Source of the DNA: Paracoccus sp041927875
GTDB taxonomy: Bacteria > Pseudomonadota > Alphaproteobacteria > Rhodobacterales > Rhodobacteraceae
Assembly: GCF_041927875.1 (NCBI RefSeq)
Contig: NZ_JBHFHN010000001.1
Reading direction: 5' to 3' (one strand)
Length of the DNA: 64,000 bases
Notes under the pieces: generated by a model
Database searches by the model: none
Told to the model about the DNA's origin: nothing
The model's input: the letters and a program-made list of their open reading frames with translations, nothing else
Position numbers and translations under genes: made by a program
Shown: piece by piece, positions 34,563 through 42,829 of the stretch
Numbering within the stretch: position 1 is the first letter of the stretch
Layout of the letters: the number at the start of each line of letters is the position of its first letter

Positions 34563-35570
34563 ATGCTGACCTTTGTGCTGCGCCGCCTGCTGCTGGCGAT
34601 CCCGACGCTGCTGTTCATCTCGCTGGTGATCTTCCTGTTGCTGGAACTGTCGCCGGGCGATCCGTTGGGCGACGTCCCGCTGACCGTCCCGCCCGAGGTG
34701 AAAGAGCGGATGCGCCAGGCGCTTGGCCTGGGCGATCCCTGGTATGTGCGCTATGTGCTGTGGCTGCGCCAGTTCTTCTGGGTGGAACCCCTGAACGGCA
34801 TCGATGCGATCTTCGGCACCACCTATGCCGAGGGGATGCAGCGCATCATCAGCTTCCAGACCCGCGCGCCGGTGTTCCAGACCATCGCCGAGCGCCTGCC
34901 CCAGACCATGACTGTGGTGGGCTTTTCCTATCTTCTGGGCATCGCCATCGCGCTGCCGATCGGCATCTATTCTGCCTATCGGCAGTATAGCTGGTTCGAC
35001 CAGTTGGGGACGTTCATCTCGATGGTCGGGTTTTCGCTGCCGACCTTCTTCACCGGGGTGCTGTTGATCGTCATCTTCTCGGTCAAGCTGCAATGGTTCC
35101 CGTCGATCTACGACACCACGCTGAAGGTCACCGACTGGGCCAGTTTCACCAAGCAGGTCAAGCAGATGGTGCTGCCGGTCACGGTGCTGGCGCTGTATAA
35201 CGCGGCGATCATCAGCCGCTATATGCGCGCGTCCATGCTGGACAATCTGGGCCAGGATTACGTCCGCACCGCCCGCGCCAAGGGCATGACCGAAAAGGTG
35301 GTGGTGCTCAAGCACGTGCTGCGCAACAGCCTGATCCCGGTGGTGACGGTGCTGGCCCTGGGCGTGCCCGCGATCTTTGGCGGCGCGATCATCACCGAAC
35401 AGGTGTTCAAGGTGAACGGCCTGGGCCAACTGCTGATCCTGGCGATCCATGGCAATGACCTGCCGATGGTGCTGACGCTGACCTTCATCTTTGCCATCCT
35501 GATCGTCGTTTTCACCCTGATCGCCGACATCCTGTATGGCGTGCTTGACCCGCGGATCCGTTATGACTGA
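34563..35570 (+). CDS. ABC transporter permease, OppB-like
   Basis: A 335-aa inner-membrane permease with six predicted helices. It begins MLTFVLRRLLLAIPTLLFISLVIFLLLELSPGDP, the OppB/DppB start. The coupling EAA loop is seen in RYMRASMLDNLGQDYVRTARAKGMTEKVVVLKHVLRNSLIPVVTV. The stop overlaps oppC by 8 nt. Confidence 0.95.
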   Translation: MLTFVLRRLLLAIPTLLFISLVIFLLLELSPGDPLGDVPLTVPPEVKERMRQALGLGDPWYVRYVLWLRQFFWVEPLNGIDAIFGTTYAEGMQRIISFQTRAPVFQTIAERLPQTMTVVGFSYLLGIAIALPIGIYSAYRQYSWFDQLGTFISMVGFSLPTFFTGVLLIVIFSVKLQWFPSIYDTTLKVTDWASFTKQVKQMVLPVTVLALYNAAIISRYMRASMLDNLGQDYVRTARAKGMTEKVVVLKHVLRNSLIPVVTVLALGVPAIFGGAIITEQVFKVNGLGQLLILAIHGNDLPMVLTLTFIFAILIVVFTLIADILYGVLDPRIRYD

Positions 35571-36543
35571 TCGCTTTTCCCCCCGTTTCGATCCGCTGCC
35601 CGAGGCTTTGGCGAATGCCCCCGTCCCCGAGGCCGCCCAGCCCGTCAGCGCCGCCAATCTGGCCGGGCCGCGCAGCCCCTGGGCCGATGTCTGGGATCAG
35701 TTCACCCACCACCGGGGCGCGATGATCGCGCTTGTGGTGTTCGTGGCAATCATCCTGTTCGTGCTGATCGGCCCGCGGATCTGGACGGTCGATCCGACCT
35801 ATGTCGACATTCTGGGCCGCAACAAGGGCTTCACCGCCAAGCATCCCTTGGGCACCGATCAGTTGGGCCGCGACATGCTGGCGCGGCTGATGGTCGGCGG
35901 GCGCGTCTCGCTGGCGGTGGGCATCACCGCCATGGCCATCGCCATTACCTTTGGCGCGATGGTCGGCGTCATGGCCGGGTTCTTCCGCCGCCTTGACGGG
36001 CCGCTGATGCGGCTGACCGAACTGTTCCTGGCGCTGCCGCTGCTGCCGCTTCTCTTGCTGATGGTCACGCTGTTCCGCGAACCCTTGTCGCGCAGCTTCG
36101 GCCCCGGCCTGGGGGTGTTTCTGCTGATCGTCACCGCCATCGGGCTGACCTCGTGGATGCAGACCGCCCGCGTCGTGCGCGGCGAGGTGCTGGCCATCAA
36201 GGAACGCGAATTCGTGCTTGCCGCCCGGTCGATCGGCACCCCTTCGCGCCGGTTGATCCTGCGCCATATCCTGCCCAACGTCATGTCGCCGATCATGGTC
36301 TCGGCCACGCTGGGCATCGCCAGTGCGATCATCACCGAAAGCGCGCTGTCGTTCCTGGGCCTCGGCTTTCCGCCGGATTTCCCGACATGGGGGCGCATCC
36401 TTTACGACGCGGTGGACCAGATCCAGCTTTACCCCTGGCGGGTGATCCTGCCCGGCATCGCCATCTCGCTGACGGTGCTGTCAGTGAACTATATCGGCGA
36501 CGGGCTGCGCGATGCGCTGGACCCGCGCATCCGGGGGCGCTAA
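35563..36543 (+). CDS. ABC transporter permease, OppC-like
   Basis: A 326-aa permease partner. The N-terminal cytoplasmic tail (about 55 aa) precedes the first helix (MIALVVFVAIILFVLIGP). HPLGTDQLGRDMLARLMVGGRVSL is the typical OppC/DppC motif and the EAA loop lies in FVLAARSIGTPSRRLILRHILPNVMSPI. The start at 35563 overlaps the oppB stop. The kinase gene begins 9 nt after its end. Confidence 0.95.
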   Translation: MTDRFSPRFDPLPEALANAPVPEAAQPVSAANLAGPRSPWADVWDQFTHHRGAMIALVVFVAIILFVLIGPRIWTVDPTYVDILGRNKGFTAKHPLGTDQLGRDMLARLMVGGRVSLAVGITAMAIAITFGAMVGVMAGFFRRLDGPLMRLTELFLALPLLPLLLLMVTLFREPLSRSFGPGLGVFLLIVTAIGLTSWMQTARVVRGEVLAIKEREFVLAARSIGTPSRRLILRHILPNVMSPIMVSATLGIASAIITESALSFLGLGFPPDFPTWGRILYDAVDQIQLYPWRVILPGIAISLTVLSVNYIGDGLRDALDPRIRGR

Positions 36544-36552
36544 GTCAGGCGA

Positions 36553-37443
36553 ATGACAGCGCCTGACATCCTGTGCATCGGATCCGTCCTGTGGGACATC
36601 ATCGGCCGCGCGCCCGTGCATATGCGGGCGGGAGCGGATGTGCCGGGGCGCATCACCCGGCTGCCGGGCGGCGTGGCGATGAACATCGCCATGACGCTGG
36701 CCCGGTTCGGGCTGCATCCGGCGGTGCTGTCGGCGGTCGGCCGCGACAGCCAGGGCAATGACCTGATCGCCGCCTGCGCGCCGTTGGGCGTCATCAGCGA
36801 CTATGTCTATCGCAGCGACGACCTGCCGACCGACCGTTACATGGCGGTCGAGGGCGCCAATGGCCTGATCGCCGCGATTGCCGATGCCCATTCGCTTGAG
36901 GCGGCAGGCGCCAAGATTCTGCGCCCGCTGGCCGATGGCCGGCTGGGGTCGGCGGATGCGCCCTATGCCGGGCCGGTGGCGCTGGATGGCAACCTGACCG
37001 AGCAATTGCTGGCCGAGATCGCCACCTCACCCCTGTTCGCTGCCGCCGATCTGCGCGTGGCCCCCGCCAGCCCCGGCAAGGCCGAACGGCTGCTGGCGCT
37101 GATGACCCATCCGCGGGTGACGCTTTATGTCAACCTCGAGGAGGCCGGGCTTTTGTGCCAGACCACGTTCGAGGACGCGCCGACCGCCGCATCCGCATTG
37201 GTGGCACGCGGCGCGCGGCGCGCACTGGTCACCGCAGGTGGCGCAACCGCCGCCGATGCCAGCCCGGATGGGCTGCTGACCGCCACCCCGCCTGCCGTCA
37301 TGGTCACCCGCGTGACCGGGGCGGGCGATACCTTCATGGCCGCGCATGTCGTGGCCGAAATCCGCGGCGCAGGCCGTGAAACCGCGCTGGCCCGTGCGCT
37401 TGAGGCCGCGGCGCGCTATGTCTCGGGGGCTGCTGCCACATGA
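36553..37443 (+). CDS. PfkB-family kinase, probably pseudouridine kinase
   Basis: A 296-aa carbohydrate/nucleoside kinase. GGVAMNIAMTLARFG (PfkB signature 1 area) and VTGAGDTFMAAHV (signature 2, with the catalytic Asp) are intact. The family includes ribokinase, adenosine kinase and pseudouridine kinase; the 4-nt overlap with the pseudouridine-5'-phosphate glycosidase gene makes PsuK the best call. It would phosphorylate pseudouridine to the 5'-phosphate for the next enzyme. It lies 9 nt after oppC in the same operon. Confidence 0.82.
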   Translation: MTAPDILCIGSVLWDIIGRAPVHMRAGADVPGRITRLPGGVAMNIAMTLARFGLHPAVLSAVGRDSQGNDLIAACAPLGVISDYVYRSDDLPTDRYMAVEGANGLIAAIADAHSLEAAGAKILRPLADGRLGSADAPYAGPVALDGNLTEQLLAEIATSPLFAAADLRVAPASPGKAERLLALMTHPRVTLYVNLEEAGLLCQTTFEDAPTAASALVARGARRALVTAGGATAADASPDGLLTATPPAVMVTRVTGAGDTFMAAHVVAEIRGAGRETALARALEAAARYVSGAAAT

Positions 37444-38360
37444 ACCTTCCCATCGCCTTTTCATCCGAAGTCGCGACCGCCCTGGCCGAGGGCCGCCCGC
37501 TTGTCGCGCTGGAATCGACGATCATCACCCACGGGATGCCCTTTCCCGGCAATCTGGACATGGCGCGGTCAGTCGAGCAGACCATCCGTCAGGCCGGCGC
37601 AACCCCGGCCACCATCGCGGTGATCGGCGGCCAGATCCGCATCGGGCTTGAGGCGGGCGACCTGGACTGGCTGGCCCGTCAGACGGGGGCGCGCAAACTG
37701 TCGCGCGCCGATCTGGCGGCCTGCCTGGTGACCGGCGAAACCGGCGCGACGACGGTGGCCGCGACGATGATCTGCGCCCATCTGGCGGGGATCAAGGTCT
37801 TTGCCACCGGCGGCATCGGCGGCGTTCACAAGGGCGCGGAGACGAGCTTCGACATCTCTGCCGATCTTGAGGAACTGGCCCAGACCCCGGTGACCGTGGT
37901 CGCCGCGGGGGCCAAGGCGATCCTCGATCTGCCGAAAACCCTTGAGGTACTGGAAACCCGTGGCGTGCCGGTGATCGCTTATGGCCAGGACGATTTCCCG
38001 GCCTTCTGGTCGCGCAGCTCGGGCCTGGCCGCGCCGATGCGCATGGACGACCCCGCCCAGATCGCGAGCGCCCATCTGATGCGCGCCCGCATCGGCCTGC
38101 CCGGCGGACAACTGGTCGCCAATCCGATCCCTGCCGCCGACGAAATCGCCGCCGAGACGCTGGCCCCCGTCATCGCGCAAGCCGTGTCCGAGGCCGAGGC
38201 GCAGGGCATCGGCGGCAAAGCCGTCACGCCGTTCCTTCTGTCGCGGATCTTCGATCTGACCGAAGGTGCCAGCCTGCGCGCCAATATCGCGCTGGTGCTG
38301 AACAACGCCCGCCTGGCCGCGCAAATCGCCGCCGCGCTGGTGGCGGCCGCACGGCTGTGA
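37440..38360 (+). CDS. psuG: Pseudouridine-5'-phosphate glycosidase
   Basis: Splits the C-C glycosidic bond of pseudouridine 5'-phosphate to uracil and ribose 5-phosphate. The 306-aa product has the family signatures ALESTIITHGMPFPGNLDMA near residue 24, ATGGIGGVHKGAETSFDISADL, VVAAGAKAILDLPKTLE with the catalytic Lys, VIAYGQDDFPAFW and ANPIPAADEI. It starts inside the kinase gene (ATGA). It closes the operon; an inverted-repeat terminator overlaps its stop codon. Confidence 0.96.
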   Translation: MNLPIAFSSEVATALAEGRPLVALESTIITHGMPFPGNLDMARSVEQTIRQAGATPATIAVIGGQIRIGLEAGDLDWLARQTGARKLSRADLAACLVTGETGATTVAATMICAHLAGIKVFATGGIGGVHKGAETSFDISADLEELAQTPVTVVAAGAKAILDLPKTLEVLETRGVPVIAYGQDDFPAFWSRSSGLAAPMRMDDPAQIASAHLMRARIGLPGGQLVANPIPAADEIAAETLAPVIAQAVSEAEAQGIGGKAVTPFLLSRIFDLTEGASLRANIALVLNNARLAAQIAAALVAAARL

Positions 38361-38410
38361 GTATTTGGGCAAAGAGGAAGCGCATATTTCCTCTTTGCCC
38401 CAAATACTCA
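38358..38410. repeat. Inverted pair of the 3'-end repeat; bidirectional terminator
   Basis: TGAGTATTTGGG-CAAAGAGGAA, an 8-nt loop, then its reverse complement with one bulged C: a stem of about 22 bp. The first three bases are the psuG stop codon. The other arm ends 14 nt from the convergent dehydrogenase stop. Both arms resemble the GTATTTGG..CAAGAAAGAAG element, as if two copies met tail to tail. Confidence 0.8.
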
Positions 38411-38423
38411 TCCGACCTGCGGA

Positions 38424-39287
38424 TCAGCGCAGCCGCTTGATCAGGCTTGAGGTGTCCCAGCGGCCGCCGCCCATGCGCTGCACGTCCTTGTAGAACTGAT
38501 CAACCAGCGCGGTGACCGGCAGGCTGGCGCCGATCTGGTCGCCGGTGGCCAGCACGATGCCCAGATCCTTGCGCATCCAGTCGACGGCAAAGCCGAAGTC
38601 GAAGCGGTCCTCGGCCATGGTGGCGTGGCGGTTGGCCATCTGCCACGAACCGGCGGCGCCCTGGCTGATGACCTCGACCAGTTGCGCGACGTCAAGGCCG
38701 GCCTTCTCGGCAAAGGCCAGCCCCTCGGACAGGCCCTGGACAAGGCCCGCGATGCAGATCTGGTTCACCATCTTGGCCAGTTGCCCGGCGCCGACATCGC
38801 CCATGCGACGGCAGATGCGGGCATAGGCGGCGATCACCGGCTCGGCCTTGGCGTAATCGGCATCAGACCCGCCGCACATGACCGACAGCACGCCCCCCTC
38901 GGCCCCCGTCTGCCCGCCCGAGACCGGCGCGTCGACATAGCCCAGTTCCAGATCGGCGGCGACAGCGGCCAGTTCGCGCGTGACCTGCGCCGACACGGTC
39001 GTGTGATCGACAAAGACCGCGCCCATGCCCATGCCGGCGAAGGCGCCGTCCGCGCCGATGCACACCGCGCGCAGGTCATCGTCATTTCCGACGCAGGCCA
39101 TCACGACATCCGCGCCCTCGGCTGCCGCGCGGGGCGTGGGCGCAGCCTGGCCTGCGTGGGACAAAAGCCAGCGGTCGGCCTTGCCCGGCGTGCGGTTATA
39201 GACCGTCACCTGATGCCCCGCCGCCGCCAGATGTCCGGCCATGGGAAAGCCCATCACGCCCAGCCCCAGAAATGCCACCTTTGCCAT
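38424..39287 (-). CDS. NAD-dependent beta-hydroxyacid dehydrogenase, 3-hydroxyisobutyrate dehydrogenase-like
   Basis: A 287-aa enzyme with an N-terminal Rossmann domain (AFLGLGVMGFPMAGHL), substrate-binding DAPVSGGQTGAEGG near 120 and the catalytic Lys in GQLAKMVNQ near 170; the C-terminal half is helical. Relatives oxidise 3-hydroxyisobutyrate, tartronate semialdehyde (reverse), or related 3-hydroxyacids; no valine-degradation neighbour lets me choose. The start at 39287 gives the family N-terminus; the frame runs on upstream without similarity. It is convergent with psuG and divergent from the acylase gene. Confidence 0.88.
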   Translation of the reverse strand: MAKVAFLGLGVMGFPMAGHLAAAGHQVTVYNRTPGKADRWLLSHAGQAAPTPRAAAEGADVVMACVGNDDDLRAVCIGADGAFAGMGMGAVFVDHTTVSAQVTRELAAVAADLELGYVDAPVSGGQTGAEGGVLSVMCGGSDADYAKAEPVIAAYARICRRMGDVGAGQLAKMVNQICIAGLVQGLSEGLAFAEKAGLDVAQLVEVISQGAAGSWQMANRHATMAEDRFDFGFAVDWMRKDLGIVLATGDQIGASLPVTALVDQFYKDVQRMGGGRWDTSSLIKRLR

Positions 39288-39381
39288 GACGTGATCCCTA
39301 TCCCCGTTGTATCCATGCCCCTGCTGTCTTAGGAAACGCACAGCCGCCCCGTCAACACGCGCCCTACGACCGGACCCGCCC

Positions 39382-41880
39382 ATGCCGACCCTTTTCAGAT
39401 GGCTGTTGCGCCTTGCCGTCCTGTCGATCCTGCTGATCGTGCTGGCCGCCACCGCGCTGTGGTATTTCGCCAGCCGCTCGCTGCCCGAATACAACGCCAG
39501 CCATCCGGTCGCGGGCATCACCGCCCCGGTCGAGATCGTGCGTACCGCCGAGGCCGTGCCGCATATCTTTGGCGCCACAGACGGCGACGTGTTCTTTGCG
39601 CTTGGCTTTGCCCATGCCCAGGACCGGCTGTGGCAGATGGTGATGCTGCGGCGCACCGTGCAGGGCCGTCTGTCCGAGGTGATCGGCCCGGCCACGCTGA
39701 AAACCGATGAGATGATGCGCAGGCTTGATCTTTATCGGCTGGCCGGTGAGGCGGTGCCGGCCCAGGACGAAGCGACCCGTTCCGCGCTGGAGGCTTATGC
39801 CGCCGGGGTCAATGCCTGGATCGCGCGGGTCAATGCCGGGGCGCGCGGCCGCGGCGCGCCGGAATTGTTCCTGTTTTCCAATGAGATCGCCTATTGGCAG
39901 CCGCAGGATTCGCTGGCCATCCTGAAGCTGATGGCGTTTCAGCTGTCCGATCAGGCGGCAACCGATGTGCTGCGCGCCCGGCTGAACCGGCTGTCGCCCG
40001 ACTGGCCGCGCGATCTGATGCCCGATGCGCCGAACATGCCCGGCGAGATGCAGGATCGTCAGATGCAGGGTCAAGGGCCAGCGGCGTTGCCCGCCTATGC
40101 CAGCCTGTTCGACACCGCCCTGCCCGCGCCTGGTCGCGCGGATGCGCCGCTGGCCGGGATGCTGCCGGGGGTTGCGGCCTCGAACGCCTTTGCCGCCGCG
40201 CCGCGCCGGTCGGCGGCGGGGGGCAGCCTGCTGGCCAATGATCCGCATCTGGGCCTTGGCGCGCCCTCGATCTGGTATCTGGCGCGGCTGGAGCTGGCCT
40301 CGGGCGGGGTGATCGGTGCGACGATACCGGGGATGCCCCTGATCCTCAGCGGGCGCAATGACCGGCTGGGCTGGGGGGTGACGGCGGCCTATGCCGATGA
40401 TCAGGACGTGCTGATCGAGGAGGTCGACCCCGCCGATCCGGGCCGTTACCGCACGCCCGATGGCTGGAAGCCGTTTGTCAGCCGCCCATCCATCGTCACC
40501 ATCAAGGATGCCGCGCCGGTCACGCTGACCCTGCGCTGGACCGACAATGGCCCGGTGCTGCCTGCGGGTGTGATGGGTCTGGGCGATGTGGTGCCGCCGG
40601 GTCATGTCGCCTCGCTGGCCTGGACGGCACTGTCGCCCAAGGACACCAGCATGTCCGCGGCCATGGCGCTGATGCGGGCGGGCAGTGTCGATCAGGCGGT
40701 GGCGGCGGGGGCCGGGGTGCTGGCGCCGGTCCTGAACCTGACGCTGGCCGACAAGGATGGTGTCGGTCTGGTGACGGTCGGCGCGTTGCCGCGCCGCGAT
40801 CCGGGCCATCAGACCCAAGGCCGGATGCCCGCGCCGGGTTGGGTGGCGCAGAACCGCTGGCAGGGGGTGATGCCCACCGCCGACAATCCGCGCATCCTGA
40901 CGCCCGCCAGCGGCGTGGTCGGCAACACGAACAACAAGATCGTCGACCGCCCCTTTCCCGATCATGTGGGCTTTGCCTGGGGCGACACGCAGCGCATCCA
41001 GCGCCTTGACCGGTTGATGCAGATGCGCGAGGTCCACACCCGCGACAGTTTCATCGCCGCGCAACTGGATACCGTCAGCCCCGCCGCGCGCGGCCTGCTG
41101 CCCTTGGTCGGCGCCGATCTGTGGTTCACCGGCGAGCCTGCGCCCGAGGGCACGGCCGAGCGTCAGCGCCAACGCGCGCTGGAGCTGCTGGCCAATTGGG
41201 ACGGCGAGATGAACGAGCATCTGCCCGAGCCGCTGATCTATGCCGCCTGGATGCGCGCGCTTCAGCACCGGCTGATCCGCGACGAGCTTGGCCCGCTGGC
41301 CGAGGATTTCACCCAGCTTCAGCCGCTGTTCATCGAACGGGTGTTCCGCAATGTCGATGGCGCGGGGCATTGGTGCGACATCATCCAGTCGGCCCCCATC
41401 GAGACCTGCAACGACATTGCCCGTCAGGCGCTGGATGCGGCGCTGCTGGATCTGGGCGCGCGGTTTGGCACCAATCTGACCAGTTGGCGGTGGGGCGATG
41501 TGCATGAGGCGCAGCAGGATCACCCGGTGCTGGGCCGGGTGCCGATGCTGGGCTGGCTGGTCAACATCCGGCAATCGATCTCGGGCGGGGATTTCACTTT
41601 GGCGCGCGGCCAGACGGCGGGAACGGGCGACAATCCGTTCCGCGCGGTGACGGCGGCGGGCTATCGCGGGGTCTATGATTTCGCCGATCCCGACAGTTCA
41701 GTGTTCATCATCTCGACCGGGCAATCGGGCCATCCGTTCAGCCGCCATTACGACGATCTGGCGGAATTGTGGCGGCGGGGCGATTACATCCCGATGTCGC
41801 TGGACCCCGATCTGGCGCGCGCCGGGGCCGAGGGGATCACCCGGCTGGTGCCCGAAGGGGCCGCCCCCGCCGCGCCCTGA
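39382..41880 (+). CDS. Penicillin acylase family N-terminal nucleophile hydrolase
   Basis: An 832-aa precursor of the S45 family, processed into alpha and beta chains. An N-terminal hydrophobic helix (LLRLAVLSILLIVLAATALWYF) exports or anchors it. HIFGATDGDVFFALGFAHAQDRLWQM is the alpha-chain signature. Ser267 in AASNAF, just before LLANDPHLGL, is the expected nucleophile exposed by self-cleavage. VGNTNNKIVD and a late RHYDD.AELWRRGDY are typical. Such enzymes cleave penicillins, acyl-homoserine lactones or other amides; the substrate here is open. The ribosome site before the ATG is weak. The stop lies in the first unit of a tandem repeat. Confidence 0.92.
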   Translation: MPTLFRWLLRLAVLSILLIVLAATALWYFASRSLPEYNASHPVAGITAPVEIVRTAEAVPHIFGATDGDVFFALGFAHAQDRLWQMVMLRRTVQGRLSEVIGPATLKTDEMMRRLDLYRLAGEAVPAQDEATRSALEAYAAGVNAWIARVNAGARGRGAPELFLFSNEIAYWQPQDSLAILKLMAFQLSDQAATDVLRARLNRLSPDWPRDLMPDAPNMPGEMQDRQMQGQGPAALPAYASLFDTALPAPGRADAPLAGMLPGVAASNAFAAAPRRSAAGGSLLANDPHLGLGAPSIWYLARLELASGGVIGATIPGMPLILSGRNDRLGWGVTAAYADDQDVLIEEVDPADPGRYRTPDGWKPFVSRPSIVTIKDAAPVTLTLRWTDNGPVLPAGVMGLGDVVPPGHVASLAWTALSPKDTSMSAAMALMRAGSVDQAVAAGAGVLAPVLNLTLADKDGVGLVTVGALPRRDPGHQTQGRMPAPGWVAQNRWQGVMPTADNPRILTPASGVVGNTNNKIVDRPFPDHVGFAWGDTQRIQRLDRLMQMREVHTRDSFIAAQLDTVSPAARGLLPLVGADLWFTGEPAPEGTAERQRQRALELLANWDGEMNEHLPEPLIYAAWMRALQHRLIRDELGPLAEDFTQLQPLFIERVFRNVDGAGHWCDIIQSAPIETCNDIARQALDAALLDLGARFGTNLTSWRWGDVHEAQQDHPVLGRVPMLGWLVNIRQSISGGDFTLARGQTAGTGDNPFRAVTAAGYRGVYDFADPDSSVFIISTGQSGHPFSRHYDDLAELWRRGDYIPMSLDPDLARAGAEGITRLVPEGAAPAAP

Positions 41881-42083
41881 CCCGCCGCCTGCGCGGGTGG
41901 CGCGGGCGGATGGATAGATGGGCCAAGAAGAAAGCAGCAACGTGGCGCGGCTGACGGGGGCGCGCGGGAGGCGATCCCCCCAGCGCCCTGATCCTGCCGC
42001 CTGTGCGGGTGGCGCGGGCGGATGGATAGATGGGCCAAGAAGAAAGCAGCAGCGTGGTGCGGCTGTCAGGGGCCGGCGGCCGG
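41872..42083. repeat. Tandem duplication, two units of about 105 nt
   Basis: Unit 1 (41872 to about 41970) and unit 2 (41983-42083) are offset by 111-112 nt. A long nearly identical core includes GGTGGCGCGGGCGGATGGAT and AGATGGGCCAAGAAGAAAG; divergence rises at the edges. Unit 1 includes the acylase stop codon. The core ends in a variant of the dispersed 3'-end element. The short frames in the repeat are not genes. Confidence 0.8.
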
Positions 42084-42084
42084 G

Positions 42085-42786
42085 TCAGCGCGGCAGGTCG
42101 GTGGGGGGCAACGGGTCAGCCTCAGCGCCTGCGCCGCCTGCCCCCATGCCAAGGCCCATGGCCATGCCGCCCCCGCCTGCGCCGCCAGCACCGCCGCCGC
42201 CGCCGCGACCGCCGCCACCCCGACTGCTGCCGCCGCTGCGCCCGCTGCCACCGCTGCCGGGGCGGGTCGGGCCTTGCAGCGGGATCGCCAGCCCCTGCGG
42301 GATCGGGTCCAGATCAAGCGCGCTTCGGATGAAATCGCGCAGGCTGGCGACCAATTGCGCGGTGGCGATGCGGCGTCCGGCGACAAGATCGCGGGCGGCC
42401 GCCTCGGCCAGGCGAACCTGGTCTTCGGTGCCCAGCAGAAGGATGTCGGACAGCGCCCCCTCGACCGCATCGCGGATGCGGCGGCTGCGGTCGCTGCCCA
42501 GATCGGCCTCATCTTCATCGCCCGCCGCGCGGGCCGTGGCGCGCAGGTCGCGCAGATGCGTGGGATCGACCGTCAGGCTGCCGGTGAACGACCCGCCCAG
42601 CGTCTTGTAGGCGGCGATCAGCACCTTCAGCCGTTCATTGATCTGCCGGTTGGCGCGTTCGCGGCGCTGCTGGATCGTCACCATCATCAGCACCCGCAGC
42701 CCGACGCCGATCAGCGTGATCAGCGCCAGCGTCAGGATCGTCGACAGCAGGCTGTGCCAGTTGCTCAGGTCCAGATTGCGCAGCAT
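42085..42786 (-). CDS. Membrane protein of unknown function with Gly-rich C-terminus
   Basis: A 233-aa protein that I do not recognise. One transmembrane helix near the N-terminus (LLSTILTLALITLIGVGLRVLMMVTI) is followed by a charged helical region of about 140 residues (QQRRERANRQINERLKVLIAAYKTLGG, RDAVEGALSDILLLGTEDQVRLAEAAARDL). Residues from about 175 are a Gly/Ser/Arg-rich then Gly/Ala/Met-rich tail. It starts 43 nt after hflX and is likely in the hfq-hflX transcript. The tail is compositionally unlike neighbours. Confidence 0.7.
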   Translation of the reverse strand: MLRNLDLSNWHSLLSTILTLALITLIGVGLRVLMMVTIQQRRERANRQINERLKVLIAAYKTLGGSFTGSLTVDPTHLRDLRATARAAGDEDEADLGSDRSRRIRDAVEGALSDILLLGTEDQVRLAEAAARDLVAGRRIATAQLVASLRDFIRSALDLDPIPQGLAIPLQGPTRPGSGGSGRSGGSSRGGGGRGGGGGAGGAGGGGMAMGLGMGAGGAGAEADPLPPTDLPR

Positions 42787-42829
42787 GAGGCCCCCTTTCG
42801 CGCGTCAACGCACGCGGGTGCGGCAGGGT

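Noticed and set aside
36553..37443. Ribokinase or adenosine kinase as the kinase call
   Set aside because: The PfkB motifs alone allow it, but the 4-nt overlap with psuG favours pseudouridine kinase. It is kept as an alternative, not the main call.
41872..42083. CRISPR-like repeat array
   Set aside because: Only two long units with diverging edges and no spacers; no cas genes in the window.
41918..42610. Plus-strand frames starting in the tandem repeat
   Set aside because: They begin at repeat copies of the same ATG and continue antisense to the Gly-rich membrane protein; Pro/Ala/Ser-rich translation mirrors its Gly-rich tail.
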